This document shows positions 45,733-55,012 of a stretch of DNA of 64,000 nucleotides, one piece after another (within the stretch, counting starts at the first letter, position 1; each line of letters starts with the position of its first letter). The notes beneath the pieces were generated by a model, which saw only the letters and a list, made by a program, of their open reading frames with translations, ran no database searches and had not been told where the DNA came from. Source of the stretch: Litoreibacter roseus (GTDB lineage: Bacteria; Pseudomonadota; Alphaproteobacteria; Rhodobacterales; Rhodobacteraceae). The DNA lies in assembly GCF_009811795.1 (NCBI RefSeq), contig NZ_BLJE01000002.1, forward strand, positions 1,178,001 through 1,242,000, written 5' to 3'. A program made the translations under genes and the position numbers.

Positions 45733-46370
45733 GCATGTATTCCGAGCAGCTAAGGTTTACCGCGCTGCTGGACACGGCAGCGCAAGACAACAAAGCACGT
45801 AGCTTCGCGAAAGAAGCAGCACATTTGCCATCCGACTGGTGCGAGGCACGCGCCTTGCACCCTATCCAAATCAGAAACCATCACGCAGCGATGATGGAGA
45901 ATGACTTTGACACCGCATTGCGCATACGCGCGGACGCCCACTTGCTCGCGAAAAAGCTGAATGGCGGCCAACCGGGCATCTTGGCTGGCAGGGACGCGCC
46001 CGGTTGCGTTCTTGCGCGTGCTGCCGCCGCTCCACGCGGATCTGAGCCGCTTTGGGGGCAGGATGGCCGGTTCATGGCGCGCGCTGCTGGCACGACGCTG
46101 GATGTCGAAGCCAAAGGTATGTTCGGAATAGGCGCAATCGCGATGCCCTACATTGGATTCTCCGTTCGGGCCGTCGATCCCACCACGCCATTTATCAGCG
46201 AAACCGGATATAGAAGTTTCTTGGGGGTGTCAGTTGCCCCACAGCCGGGCATTACGACAGGGGATTTTGTGCAAGAGGTGATCGAGACCTATATTGCACA
46301 AGAATTGAAGGGAAAGCTCTTGCGGATCAAAACTGACAGTCTGGCGGGGGCGACCTGGAACAGACCTTGA
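45729..46370 (+). CDS. Hypothetical protein coupled to the methyltransferase
   Basis: Protein of 213 aa. It begins MSMYSEQLRFTALLDTAAQD with a helical N-terminal part and has glycine-rich beta segments later (GMFGIGAIAMPYIGFSVRAVD). The ATG overlaps the methyltransferase stop. No family is recognised. Its pairing with the methyltransferase suggests a common accessory module rather than a restriction enzyme, since no nuclease motif is visible. Confidence 0.6.
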   Translation: MSMYSEQLRFTALLDTAAQDNKARSFAKEAAHLPSDWCEARALHPIQIRNHHAAMMENDFDTALRIRADAHLLAKKLNGGQPGILAGRDAPGCVLARAAAAPRGSEPLWGQDGRFMARAAGTTLDVEAKGMFGIGAIAMPYIGFSVRAVDPTTPFISETGYRSFLGVSVAPQPGITTGDFVQEVIETYIAQELKGKLLRIKTDSLAGATWNRP

Positions 46371-46383
46371 CCACAGCCTCTTC

Positions 46384-46417
46384 AAAAAAATGCGACGAAC
46401 CGTGCGGTTCGTCGCAT
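46384..46417 (-). terminator. Intrinsic terminator of the H-NS gene
   Basis: ATGCGACGAACCG-TG-CGGTTCGTCGCAT is a perfect 13-bp stem. On the minus strand it is followed by a run of T, so it ends transcripts coming from the leftward H-NS gene. It also lies just past the rightward gene end. A decayed second copy is at 53181. Confidence 0.85.
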
Positions 46418-46618
46418 AGAGACCAATAGGCCTGGAAGACGAGAAGTCGGCTCGGCCTTGATGTTTTAGAAGAATGTCATGCATTCAACCATAGAGATCA
46501 GTCTGCAAATCCCATTTTCCAAAGACCGCTATGAAAGCCTAAGTTACCGTCCACGAAACCCGCGACGGCCCGGATACAGAAGCTCTGTTTTAAAGCATGG
46601 CAATATCTTGAGGCCCGA

Positions 46619-46963
46619 CTAAATCGCGAAATCATCTATAGACTTGCCTGCTTCTAAAGCCTCCTTGAGCCATTTCGGCCTTGGGCCTCTACCTGACCAA
46701 GTGAGGGCGGGGTTTTCTGGATGGCGGAACTTTGGAGCGCTGTCCGCTTTGGCGCGCGTTCTCTTTCTCTCCGATTTTTCTGGAGCTAAGCCCAGCTCTT
46801 CCAATTCGAACCCGGACTCTTTGATCAATTGCATGACGTCACGTTTTGTTGCCATGAGTGCTTCATGGCGAAGCTCTTGTTTGATCAATTGCAGATCAGC
46901 TTCATGCTGTTGAAGCTCTTGATAGGTCATCTTCTTCAAATCAGATTTCGTTGGTTTAGCCAT
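46619..46963 (-). CDS. H-NS family histone-like protein
   Basis: Protein of 114 aa. The N-terminal coiled coil is for oligomerisation (ELQQHEADLQLIKQELRHEAL). The C-terminal DNA-binding motif is NPALTWSGRGPRPKWLKEALE, typical of H-NS/HvrA proteins. ATG 46963 is used since AGGAGAAG precedes it. Such xenogeneic silencers often accompany AT-rich horizontally acquired DNA, which this island contains. Its own terminator is about 200 bp downstream. Confidence 0.92.
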   Translation of the reverse strand: MAKPTKSDLKKMTYQELQQHEADLQLIKQELRHEALMATKRDVMQLIKESGFELEELGLAPEKSERKRTRAKADSAPKFRHPENPALTWSGRGPRPKWLKEALEAGKSIDDFAI

Positions 46964-47660
46964 TGCAGTTCTTCTCCTTGGTAGAGACTGACAGTGTGGG
47001 AACAACAGACTGCAGTCAATGAGGATGACAACTCAATCAGCCGAAGAGCGCGCAAATCTGTTATTTGCAACTGTATCGGCACCAAGTGTCGAAAGTTACT
47101 GAGAATTGACCCATATAGGCGTTGCTCTGACTTTTTAATTGGCCGTGTATGCAATGATTGAGGCGTGATTTCCGAGTACTCTCGACTTTGGGAAGAACCC
47201 CCAGGCGGGATGTTTCAATCGGGCATAGGAAGAAGTTCGATACGTTCGTAACTGACCTCAAACGTATGCTGCGACTGGGGCGACTCACACTATGGGACCC
47301 ATGCGGTGCAAATGACGAATTCCTCTCCGCCACCACAGGTTAAAACCTCCGCAAACTAAACAAGATCTTTCCCGCACGGCAGCATCCGTGAAAAGCGTAA
47401 TCAGGAAAGCGCTTTCGAATATTCCGAGCCGCCACTTTCTAAATCTGCAACACATTGTTTTTCCATAGAAATGGGCGGGAATTAGAACTTCACTGCATGC
47501 TCAAGATTTCGCCGTCAATACCGACAAAGCAGACATCCTCGCATATCGTATCAGTTGTTTATTTCTGAACTCAAACAACCCATGACAGACTCACTAATGC
47601 CGTGTACACCACTCATTAGGTAAGTAGAATCCGCCCATTAGAACTATCTGGATTATTGTT
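46964..47660. other. Non-coding interval between H-NS and AIPR genes
   Basis: No supported gene is seen in these 697 bp. Frames here are short, lack ribosome sites and show no family pattern. The interval must hold the divergent promoters of the H-NS gene and the AIPR gene. Confidence 0.4.
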
Positions 47661-49352
47661 ATGGATGACCCAATTCTCAGCTCATACCTGAAAGAATTTA
47701 CGAAAAACTTTGATCTTGAAGGGCAAAAGGAAGCAGACGTCTTTGAGTTCTTCTCGGCTTATAGTGTTTTGCATCGTGATTTTTCGGAGCATACCAACTT
47801 AGCGGATGTAGTCGTCGCAGGTGGGCTTGACACCGGTATTGACGCGATTGGTATGTATCTAAACGACATACCTGTCGTCAGCACCATGCAAGTAGACGAA
47901 GTTTCAGCGAAGCAGAAGATAGATGCAGATTTTTGCTTTATACAGTCAAAAACATCACGCAATCTGAATTCGGCGGAGATAGGAAATTTCGTTCAAGGAG
48001 TAAAAGAATTCTTTGGTCGAAGGTACATGCCTGCAAATGATAGCATTGCGGATAAACGTGAATTGTCTGACCACATTTTTTCTAATAGCGTCAAGATGCG
48101 AGCTAAGCCAAGATTGCATCTCTACTATTGTTACAGCGGTTCGTTCAAAGGTGATCCTGCTATCGAAGCACGAGTGGCTGCGGGAAAGGCGGAACTCATG
48201 GAGTTCAACTTATTCTCTGAAGTAAATTTTTTGTTTGTTGATGCTGATAAGCTGCAAGCTCGATACCAAGAAGTAAACCTTCGGGTGGAGCGCGAAGTAC
48301 AAATAAACGAATATGCCGCGCTTCCCCCGATCAACGGTATTAGGCAAGCCTACATCGGTGTGTTGCCATGCAAAGAATTGATTTCGCTTTTATCTAATTC
48401 AGAAGGAAAGCTGCACAAAGCGCTCTTCAATGAAAACGTTCGAGATTTTCTCAGTAGCAACCCAGTTAACAATGAAATCAAAGCCACGTTGCTATCAGTT
48501 GATAATCAGAGCCGACTTGCCGCATTGAACAATGGCATCACAATTGTCGCGAAGCGCATTCAGATCGTTGGCAAGAGGTTTGCACTTGGAGACTTTCAAA
48601 TTGTCAATGGTTGTCAAACGAGCCATATTGTTTTCGCAAATCAGCACCTTCTGACCGAAGACACCTCGCTTCCGGTAAAGCTGATTGAAGCTGAAGATCG
48701 AGATCTTGTGAATGAGATTGTTCGTGCGACGAATAGGCAAACGGAAGTCAAGGATGAAGCGTTCGTAGTGCTTGGAGAGTTCCACAAGCGGTTAGAACGC
48801 TTCTTCATGAGCGTGGATGATTTACCAGCAAATAAGATCGTTTATGAGCGGCGTAAAAGACAGTATTCTGACACGGCATACACGGCTCAGAACGTCGTCA
48901 CACTCACGTTTCTGACAAACAGCTTTGTAAGCTGTTGTCTTGAAAATCCTGTAGACGCGATAGACTATTATGGCGTTCTTCTAAAAAAATATGAAAAAAC
49001 AATGTTTGTCGAAGGTCACTCACTTTGGCCTTATCTTTTGTCAGCAAAAATTCTAAAGGAAGTCGAAAAACTCTGTGTTGGGAAGGCTCGCCCATCACTT
49101 TGGAAGTTTCGGTTTTTAATTTCTACTATGGTCCGACGTAGTTTTGGCGACTTTCCCAAGCTCACGAACGACAGAGATCAAGCTGCATACGCAAAGGCGG
49201 CCTTGAAACAGATCAATAACAAGAAAGAATTCGAAAAAAGAGTTAGAAAAGCAGAGAAGAGCATTGCTGCTGCTATGACTGAAAAGGGACGTGCATTCGA
49301 CAAAAGGAATGCTCATCAGGACCGTAAGTTCATTGCGGGCCTTCTTCAGTAA
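47661..49352 (+). CDS. AIPR family abortive-infection/phage-resistance protein
   Basis: Protein of 563 aa with the AIPR signature region: LAALNNGITIVAKRIQIVG, FQIVNGCQTSHIVFANQHLL, IVRATNRQTEVKDEAFVVLG and KIVYERRKRQYSD. These are the conserved parts of the AIPR domain found in Abi-type phage defence. It is a single gene, with no partner in the same direction. The mechanism of the family is not well known. It sits in the island with CRISPR-Cas and the methyltransferase, which supports a defence role. Confidence 0.82.
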   Translation: MDDPILSSYLKEFTKNFDLEGQKEADVFEFFSAYSVLHRDFSEHTNLADVVVAGGLDTGIDAIGMYLNDIPVVSTMQVDEVSAKQKIDADFCFIQSKTSRNLNSAEIGNFVQGVKEFFGRRYMPANDSIADKRELSDHIFSNSVKMRAKPRLHLYYCYSGSFKGDPAIEARVAAGKAELMEFNLFSEVNFLFVDADKLQARYQEVNLRVEREVQINEYAALPPINGIRQAYIGVLPCKELISLLSNSEGKLHKALFNENVRDFLSSNPVNNEIKATLLSVDNQSRLAALNNGITIVAKRIQIVGKRFALGDFQIVNGCQTSHIVFANQHLLTEDTSLPVKLIEAEDRDLVNEIVRATNRQTEVKDEAFVVLGEFHKRLERFFMSVDDLPANKIVYERRKRQYSDTAYTAQNVVTLTFLTNSFVSCCLENPVDAIDYYGVLLKKYEKTMFVEGHSLWPYLLSAKILKEVEKLCVGKARPSLWKFRFLISTMVRRSFGDFPKLTNDRDQAAYAKAALKQINNKKEFEKRVRKAEKSIAAAMTEKGRAFDKRNAHQDRKFIAGLLQ

Positions 49353-49483
49353 AGTTCAGCGCGCTAGTCTTTACCGGTAAACTTCTGGATGCTTGAGGCC
49401 GGAATGACTACTTTGGCGAAGCTGCACTGCGGCATCGACCGACCACATCAATGGCCGGATTGGGCCGAACCAAACGGTTTTCT

Positions 49484-50440
49484 CTAAAGGGGGGCGAAAT
49501 CAGGCCAGTCTTCGCGCCAATATCTAGAGTTCTGTGGGTCGCGTCGAGCTTCACCAACGGCCTCAAAGCGATAGTGCTCCATGCTGTGGTGTTGTTGAAA
49601 ATTCTTCAGTGCTAAGCCAAATAGCCAAGACCCGAAAAACTGCAGTTCCAACCCATCAGACTCATCGAATTCGGCGCCACTACACGTGAACTGCCTTGCA
49701 TAGTTTTCGAAACCCAACATGCGTGGCGGGCAATGTGCGACAATGTCTAAGTGTCGACGAGTCGCAAAAATGCGGGAGGTCTCTATCAAGCTGGATAGCT
49801 TCCCAACTCTTGGGGAACCGAATATGTAGCAATCGTTGATTGGAACCTGAAATTGCATCTGATTCAGCAAAGCGGCGATGGCGCCACCCAGTGAGTGCCC
49901 CGATAGATAGATTGCACAATCAGATTTTGAAATTCTGTCTGCCATTTTACTGCTTAAACAGTCTCGAATAGCTGAGGCTAGTTCCTCAGCCTCGTTCAGA
50001 AAGCCTCGGTGGATTCGGCCGCCGAAGCTAGAATTGGATTTAAACGCGTTTAAATTAACCAGCCAATCGTACGCGAATTGGGTGCCACGCACTGCGACAA
50101 AGATGAATGTACGAGCCGGGATTAGCACCGCAACTGATCGTCTGGTGCGAATAACATGCACGCCTTGAAAGTCGAGGCTTTCGAGCGCGTCTGCAAAGTC
50201 GAATTCTTCGCCAATGACAAGCCTTTGAAACATCTCGCAAGGCACCAATTTTGCCCGCGAATGATTGTTCCGCTCTTCTTCTCCAATCGCGCAATAGGCC
50301 AAATGTGCCAAAATACTAGATGCCGCATTTCTTGTTACTTTAAATTGGCCCCGCTCTCTCGACCAATGAGACTGATTAATTAACAGCCAAAGTGGTCCAC
50401 CTACTTGTCTAACTTCTTCTCGCGATGCTGGTTGTAACAT
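49484..50440 (-). CDS. Lipase class 3 family protein
   Basis: Alpha/beta hydrolase of 318 aa. It has the nucleophile elbow IYLSGHSLGGAIAALLNQM, then the Asp-bearing FGSPRVGK and DIVAHCPPRM. The oxyanion-side motif VAVRGTQFAYDWLVNL is family-typical. There is no signal peptide, so it is cytoplasmic or secreted by another path. It could be a phospholipase-like effector or defence enzyme; nothing in the sequence decides. The 131 bp to the AIPR stop show no gene. Confidence 0.82.
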   Translation of the reverse strand: MLQPASREEVRQVGGPLWLLINQSHWSRERGQFKVTRNAASSILAHLAYCAIGEEERNNHSRAKLVPCEMFQRLVIGEEFDFADALESLDFQGVHVIRTRRSVAVLIPARTFIFVAVRGTQFAYDWLVNLNAFKSNSSFGGRIHRGFLNEAEELASAIRDCLSSKMADRISKSDCAIYLSGHSLGGAIAALLNQMQFQVPINDCYIFGSPRVGKLSSLIETSRIFATRRHLDIVAHCPPRMLGFENYARQFTCSGAEFDESDGLELQFFGSWLFGLALKNFQQHHSMEHYRFEAVGEARRDPQNSRYWREDWPDFAPL

Positions 50441-50840
50441 CCTTTTGTCTCCTTCGAAATTAATTCAAAAAAATAGGAAAATGTGAGGTGGATCGGCACT
50501 CAGCATAACGATGAAATCAGTTGGCTCCAGATTATCACACTGCACATATTCTCTAGGACAACAGAACGGATAGAGTCAAAATTATTCGTATTGGCGGTCA
50601 AGGCGGCTCCGACGAAGCTCTGCAAAGATGTGCCGCGTCGCAGCAATAATGCTGAGATTTAAGATCGGCTTAGGCCGTTCGTTTCGATATTTTCTGGGCC
50701 GAGCCCCTATGATGCTGTGGACCGGAGAACGGCAGGAATGGGCCCAGAATGACAGATGCTGCGAGCTGCACCAATATCGGCTTTGTCGGAAACTGACCGT
50801 ACAAATGAATTCGCCTTGAGATCGATTTTCCTGAGAAGCG
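50441..50840. other. Non-coding interval
   Basis: No gene is convincing here. It holds the lipase promoter and the end of the leftward exported-protein gene. Confidence 0.35.
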
Positions 50841-51227
50841 TTAAAGCCCACAATGCTCCACTTCACGGCATTCTCGTGCCTGTAGGTTACCGAGGGAAAA
50901 GTGTCCGTATCCTGAAACTATTGATCCACGGGCAGTAGCACCCGGAGCCACTAAAACAAAAGGACAAAACGGCATCGTGATCAATCGGCCTAAATGTTCT
51001 CCGTTCCTCAGAATTTGTTGATTCACCACCGCGCAAGTGTCGCAATTGTTCGTTATGTCCCAATTGTAAGAAATTCTAGGATTTTGCGGAGTGCCCGTAT
51101 TACTACCCACCGGCGCGTTACGAACCTGAAAACAGGATGGATCTATAGAGGTGTCCGCCTGGATGGGCCTTGGCGAGATGAGGAGGAGTGCTATAAAAAT
51201 AGGGGCTAATCTTCTTTCACTATTCAT
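50841..51227 (-). CDS. Small exported protein, cysteine-rich
   Basis: Protein of 128 aa with a signal peptide (APIFIALLLISPRPIQA, cleavage after IQA). The mature part is rich in Cys (DPSCFQVRN, NNCDTCAVVN, PFCPFVL, ECREVEHC) in pairs that suit disulfides. It follows the beta-propeller-like exported gene after a 20-bp gap in the same direction. No family is recognised. Confidence 0.65.
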   Translation of the reverse strand: MNSERRLAPIFIALLLISPRPIQADTSIDPSCFQVRNAPVGSNTGTPQNPRISYNWDITNNCDTCAVVNQQILRNGEHLGRLITMPFCPFVLVAPGATARGSIVSGYGHFSLGNLQARECREVEHCGL

Positions 51228-51247
51228 GTCTTGTCCTTGACTGGGAT

Positions 51248-52774
51248 TTACCGACTTAAAGTCACTGGAGGGCGGCCTAAGAGTTCATCGATTTGACGAG
51301 ATGCCTCTTGAAAGAGTGGTAACAGATTTCCGTCGGTAGCGATTTGGCGAATGTAGGACAGCACCTCTAGTGCTGCCTCATAATCACCGTTTTTCGCATA
51401 TTTTTCTGCGGATAAAAAAAGTGAAAGCCCGTCAACACTGGCTAAGGTCCGTTCAAGATCACGTTCACGTTCGCAGCGTGCGGCCATTGGTGCTCCAGGA
51501 ATGCGGTCATCCAGTAGGCCTACTCGTGCGCAGTCTTCAGAACTCAATGCAGAAGCACGCTCGGCTTCATCATTCCATATTTCTGGTTCTTGCGGGTTCT
51601 GGATTATAAAGCGGCTTGTTGCATCACCCTGATAAGCAGGCCAGCTACTAGGTCCTATACTAACGCTAGAGCTGCCTTCTGATACAATGACGCCACCACC
51701 ATTTGGAGTGAATTGAGCACCAACCCATCGACCGCCGTATTCACCCACAGGATCACGAAAAAACTCGCTTTTATATATACGAAATCCCAGACCTGAGGAA
51801 AGATCAACCGGTGTAACATAAACATCCACTCGCGCTTGGCGTGCGCGACCCTCGTTACGAACTGTGCGAACAATTACAAGTAGGCTGCGCCCACTAGGGG
51901 AAATAGAAGCAGCGGTGAATGATCGGACGCAATTATACTTTGGAGGATAAAGTGTTGTAATCTGCCGGCTACGGAACCAGCGTTCATCTTCTTCGGGTAC
52001 AGATGCCGAAAGTGAATAACGTGAAATGACGGAGGCTTGTGGATTGAGCGGATTCCCTGGGGCTCGAACCAGGAGCACATCACCGAACAAAACTGTTAAA
52101 ATGCGGATGCCTTCAGGCGTAACAGAATATGTTAAGGCACGCTCAGCGAATGGTCGTCCATCTGAGTGAGAGCGATAAAACCCATTGGCTATGCGACAGT
52201 GGGTCACGATTTCCTCATCGCGGTTGAAGCGAAGCGCGTTTATTGAAGAAGAGTTTGGCTCGTCACCTTCGTATCCATAATCGACAGGATTCCACCTCGA
52301 AACAGCTTCAGCGCCAGTTATAAGCTTACCCAATGGACCTCGTCTTAAGAGGCCACGTTGAGGTGCAATGATGCGCTCGATCACGGTCCCATCGAGCGTG
52401 ACGGAGACATGTTGACCTTCTCTAAGCAAAAGCAGGCTTGGAAATCGAGGGTCGAAAGGTTGTGGACCTATAGGAGGCGTCGCTTTAAGTGCCTGTGTAC
52501 CGCGCGGGTTACGCTGCCATTCTCTCACGCCCGGGATGTGAAAACCCTCCAACATTGCAATCTGGTTTAAAGTGCCCCTGGAGAGAGTTGAGACTCTCAC
52601 ACCGTTGGATTCTCGCGTGGCTACAAGTGTTCCATCCCCACTGATGGCGAAGCGCTCGGTGGGGAAAGGGAAGCTTTGGATCGCATTGTCCTGAGCAATG
52701 GCGCGCCCATCTAAAAGTGTAGCAGTGACCAATATGGCGAAAAATACTGCTATAAAATAATTGGATTTTCCCAT
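51248..52774 (-). CDS. Exported beta-propeller-like protein
   Basis: Protein of 508 aa from ATG 52774. The signal peptide is NYFIAVFFAILVTATLLDGRAIA. The mature part has repeated beta strands (ERFAISGDGTLVATRESNGVRVS, SFTAASISPSGRSLLVIVRT) like WD/propeller blades. The C-terminal 80 residues are helical (LFLSAEKYAKNGDYEAALEV), TPR-like. Two starts upstream are weaker. It forms a pair with the small cysteine-rich exported gene. The function is unknown. Confidence 0.65.
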   Translation of the reverse strand: MGKSNYFIAVFFAILVTATLLDGRAIAQDNAIQSFPFPTERFAISGDGTLVATRESNGVRVSTLSRGTLNQIAMLEGFHIPGVREWQRNPRGTQALKATPPIGPQPFDPRFPSLLLLREGQHVSVTLDGTVIERIIAPQRGLLRRGPLGKLITGAEAVSRWNPVDYGYEGDEPNSSSINALRFNRDEEIVTHCRIANGFYRSHSDGRPFAERALTYSVTPEGIRILTVLFGDVLLVRAPGNPLNPQASVISRYSLSASVPEEDERWFRSRQITTLYPPKYNCVRSFTAASISPSGRSLLVIVRTVRNEGRARQARVDVYVTPVDLSSGLGFRIYKSEFFRDPVGEYGGRWVGAQFTPNGGGVIVSEGSSSVSIGPSSWPAYQGDATSRFIIQNPQEPEIWNDEAERASALSSEDCARVGLLDDRIPGAPMAARCERERDLERTLASVDGLSLFLSAEKYAKNGDYEAALEVLSYIRQIATDGNLLPLFQEASRQIDELLGRPPVTLSR

Positions 52775-53178
52775 GACAAGATCAACCCCCGTTACCTGAA
52801 ACAATGATAGCCTAGCACCAAGATTCTAAGTGTGTCTCGAAAAAATCCTTAGCAAGAGCAGATCTTGATGTGTCGCGAAGCGAAACTCCGCTTTGTCCCG
52901 CAAATTGCCAGTTCGATCCGTTTCAGATTTGCAGTTGCAGCAAAGGTCAGCGAAGTGTGCTGCGACCGAAGCATCTAATGAATCTGGCTAAGATCGATTT
53001 CGGACCGCGAGCGATTCAGAATCCTCTTCTCACTCGCGCCACAACTGGGAGCGATCAAGAAAATTTGTATGTGACATAATCAAAACTATGTAGGACAGGA
53101 TTAAAAAGAAGAGCTTTTGTTGGACACATCCGACGGTTGTGCGGGATGATCTGAACAGACCACGAGCACAACAGCAGA

Positions 53179-53290
53179 AAAATGCGACGGACCGGATAGT
53201 TCGCCGCATCAAGGTCTATCGGGCAGGACGACGATAGGCCAGTTCGGCTTTGATGTTTTTCAAAGACTGCCGTGCATTCCGGCGCGCAAC
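53179..53290. repeat. Decayed second copy of the H-NS-side terminator repeat
   Basis: AATGCGACGGACCGG...TTCGCCGCAT, then GCCAGTTCGGCTTTGATGTT, then TGCATTCC correspond to 46389-46474 around the H-NS terminator. Read leftward, both copies share the coded stretch NIKAE. The hairpin here has lost perfect pairing. The surrounding gap 52775-53661 holds no other supported gene. Confidence 0.55.
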
Positions 53291-53623
53291 GGAATCTTTA
53301 GGTGCTACTGAAGCTGTCAGAGCAGCTTCTCGAAAAAGACCCCGCAGTGCTGCGGGCGGCAGCTTCAAATTGAGTAACAAGTTTCATGTGATCCTCCATC
53401 TCTTGGGAGGCCCCGAACCACTCAGGGCCTTTCGGCCCGACCCACATCAGAGGCTCTGATTGGATCGGTGGACGTCTTGGAGATCTGGAATCACGTGACT
53501 GACAAAGATACTTATTGAAGCTACCGCGAAGTGCGCGAACGAGTTTGAAACAATATATATGCTCCTTCAGTCTATGTGATAACTTATAGATACCCTGTTT
53601 GCATTATATAGGTCATTGATATA

Positions 53624-53648
53624 TACTCTTTAGTAAATTGAAAGAGTA
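53624..53648 (+). promoter_or_regulatory. Operator candidate before the HTH/Fic pair
   Basis: The 8-bp inverted repeat TACTCTTT / AAAGAGTA with a 9-nt spacer lies 14 bp before the ATG of the HTH-containing mobile mystery A gene. It would suit autoregulation by that protein. Confidence 0.45.
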
Positions 53649-53661
53649 GGTATTTATACCC

Positions 53662-54129
53662 ATGTCCAGCGTGAAAGATACAGCAATTCGACAATATGCG
53701 CGTCAGCTTGATGACGCGGCAAGGCAGTGTGCCGGTCTGACCCCACCAAAAGAAGGTTGGATCACAACCATGCGCAAAGCACTTGAGATGTCCGCACCAG
53801 AACTGGCGCGCCGTCTGGGCGTGACCAAGCCCGCGATCTATCAGGCAGAGCGCAAGGAGCGCATAGGTGGTATCACTCTCCAGCATATGGAAAGACTTGC
53901 GGAAGCCATGGGCGGAGAATTTGTCTACGCAATCGTACCCAACGCGAGCGTGCGCGACGTTCTCTATTCGCAAGCCCGGGAAAAGGCGAAGCAAACGGTA
54001 AAGCGTGCCAGCGCCCATATGGCTTTGGAGCAGCAGTCTTTAACGCCGCAGCAGCTCAACCAGGAAATCGAGCGACTTGCCGAAGAGCTCTTGCGCGACC
54101 GACCGTCTGATTTTTGGGAGGCATCTTGA
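53662..54129 (+). CDS. Mobile mystery protein A (XRE-type HTH)
   Basis: Protein of 155 aa. The HTH at about 40-80 reads MSAPELARRLGVTKPAIYQAE, followed by GITLQHMERLAEAMGGEFVY and a helical tail. This is the mobile mystery A pattern, always paired with a Fic protein on mobile elements. It likely acts as antitoxin and autorepressor, by analogy to HTH-Fic pairs. Its stop overlaps the TTG start of the next gene. Confidence 0.85.
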   Translation: MSSVKDTAIRQYARQLDDAARQCAGLTPPKEGWITTMRKALEMSAPELARRLGVTKPAIYQAERKERIGGITLQHMERLAEAMGGEFVYAIVPNASVRDVLYSQAREKAKQTVKRASAHMALEQQSLTPQQLNQEIERLAEELLRDRPSDFWEAS

Positions 54130-54728
54130 TATTCGAAGAGCCTGAAGGTGCGACACCGTTAGATCCCGATGAGATTGAAGGGCTCAGGTTCAGGCATGTG
54201 GTGACGCGTGGAGAACTGGACGAGCTAGAGCAAGCCAACATCACCCAAGGTCTGCAATGGCTCGGACGCCGCCGGGGCGGTGATATTTTAACTGACGAAT
54301 TTGTCCGCCGCTTGCATGAGCGGTTGTTTGGAGATGTCTGGGATTGGGCAGGTACCTATCGTCTTCGCGAAAAAAACATCGGCATCGATCCGTTTCAGGT
54401 TCCGATGCAACTTCGTATGTTGCTCGGTGATGCGCGATACTGGGTGGAGCATAACGTATACCCGCCACTGGAAGCCGCGGCGCGGTTTCACCATCGCATG
54501 GTGCAAATCCATCCGTTTCCAAACGGCAATGGACGTCACGCCCGCATCGCGGCAGATGTACTTCTTGCCGATCACTACAATCACCCCGCTATCGAATGGG
54601 CCAGCGGGTTCGATCTACAAGCCGACAATCAGCGGCGTATAGAATATATCAAAGCGCTCCGGGCTGCTGACAAAGGAGAGATAGAGTTGATGCTGGCGTT
54701 TGTTGGAGGAACAAAGCCCAAAGGGTGA
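54126..54728 (+). CDS. Mobile mystery protein B (Fic domain)
   Basis: Protein of 200 aa. The Fic core is VQIHPFPNGNGRHARI with the catalytic histidine at about residue 129, and the loop LFGDVWDWAGTYR is typical of Fic folds. Fic enzymes transfer AMP to target proteins. It starts at TTG 54126, preceded by GGGAGG; an ATG is not available. No inhibitory helix is seen inside, so inhibition would be by protein A. It lies directly before the CRISPR-Cas locus. Confidence 0.88.
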   Translation: MIFEEPEGATPLDPDEIEGLRFRHVVTRGELDELEQANITQGLQWLGRRRGGDILTDEFVRRLHERLFGDVWDWAGTYRLREKNIGIDPFQVPMQLRMLLGDARYWVEHNVYPPLEAAARFHHRMVQIHPFPNGNGRHARIAADVLLADHYNHPAIEWASGFDLQADNQRRIEYIKALRAADKGEIELMLAFVGGTKPKG

Positions 54729-54824
54729 GCAACTCCAACGATGGGAAAAACCGGCTGCGGCAGTTTCGATATAAACGGCAATACGCGGAAAGCGTCCCCT
54801 CCAATCAAACTACAAGGAAGACAA

Positions 54825-54915
54825 AGGTCAAAATAAGAAAGCGCAGGCCGTAGCCTGCGCTTTAATGTGGTGCAATCGAATGCTTGTTAACGGCTCGACC
54901 GCGAATTTTGAACAA
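54825..54915 (-). ncRNA. tracrRNA for the type II-C system
   Basis: Read on the minus strand, the RNA starts near 54914 with TGTTCAAAATTCGCGGTC. It pairs with the crRNA repeat over 54886-54914: 17 perfect bp ACCGCGAATTTTGAACA, then CGGCT and GTT with one mismatch and one bulge. A short single-stranded part follows, then the perfect 11-bp hairpin AAAGCGCAGGC-CGTA-GCCTGCGCTTT (54838-54863, given on the plus strand) and a T-rich end. It is divergent from cas9, whose ATG is 100 bp away. The exact 5' end needs mapping. Confidence 0.85.
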
Positions 54916-54920
54916 GACGA

Positions 54921-54948
54921 TATTTACAGAGAACTAAATCTTCTTCAA
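54921..54948 (-). promoter_or_regulatory. Predicted promoter of the tracrRNA
   Basis: On the minus strand TTGAAG (54948-54943) and TAAATA (54926-54921) are 16 bp apart. The predicted start point, 7 nt later, falls exactly at the beginning of the anti-repeat. The match to -35/-10 consensus is moderate. Confidence 0.55.
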
Positions 54949-55012
54949 GCGCTTTTCGGTTGATTTGACGCAGACAAGAAACCAAAATTGCTCGAATTTT
55001 AGGAGTGTGTTT

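Noticed and set aside
46964-47660. Short frames between H-NS and AIPR genes
   Set aside because: There are no ribosome sites, motifs or coupling; treated as non-coding.
53250-53459. 69-codon plus-strand frame
   Set aside because: It covers the decayed repeat; the only family-like coded stretch there is on the minus strand and is shared with the copy at 46.4 kb.
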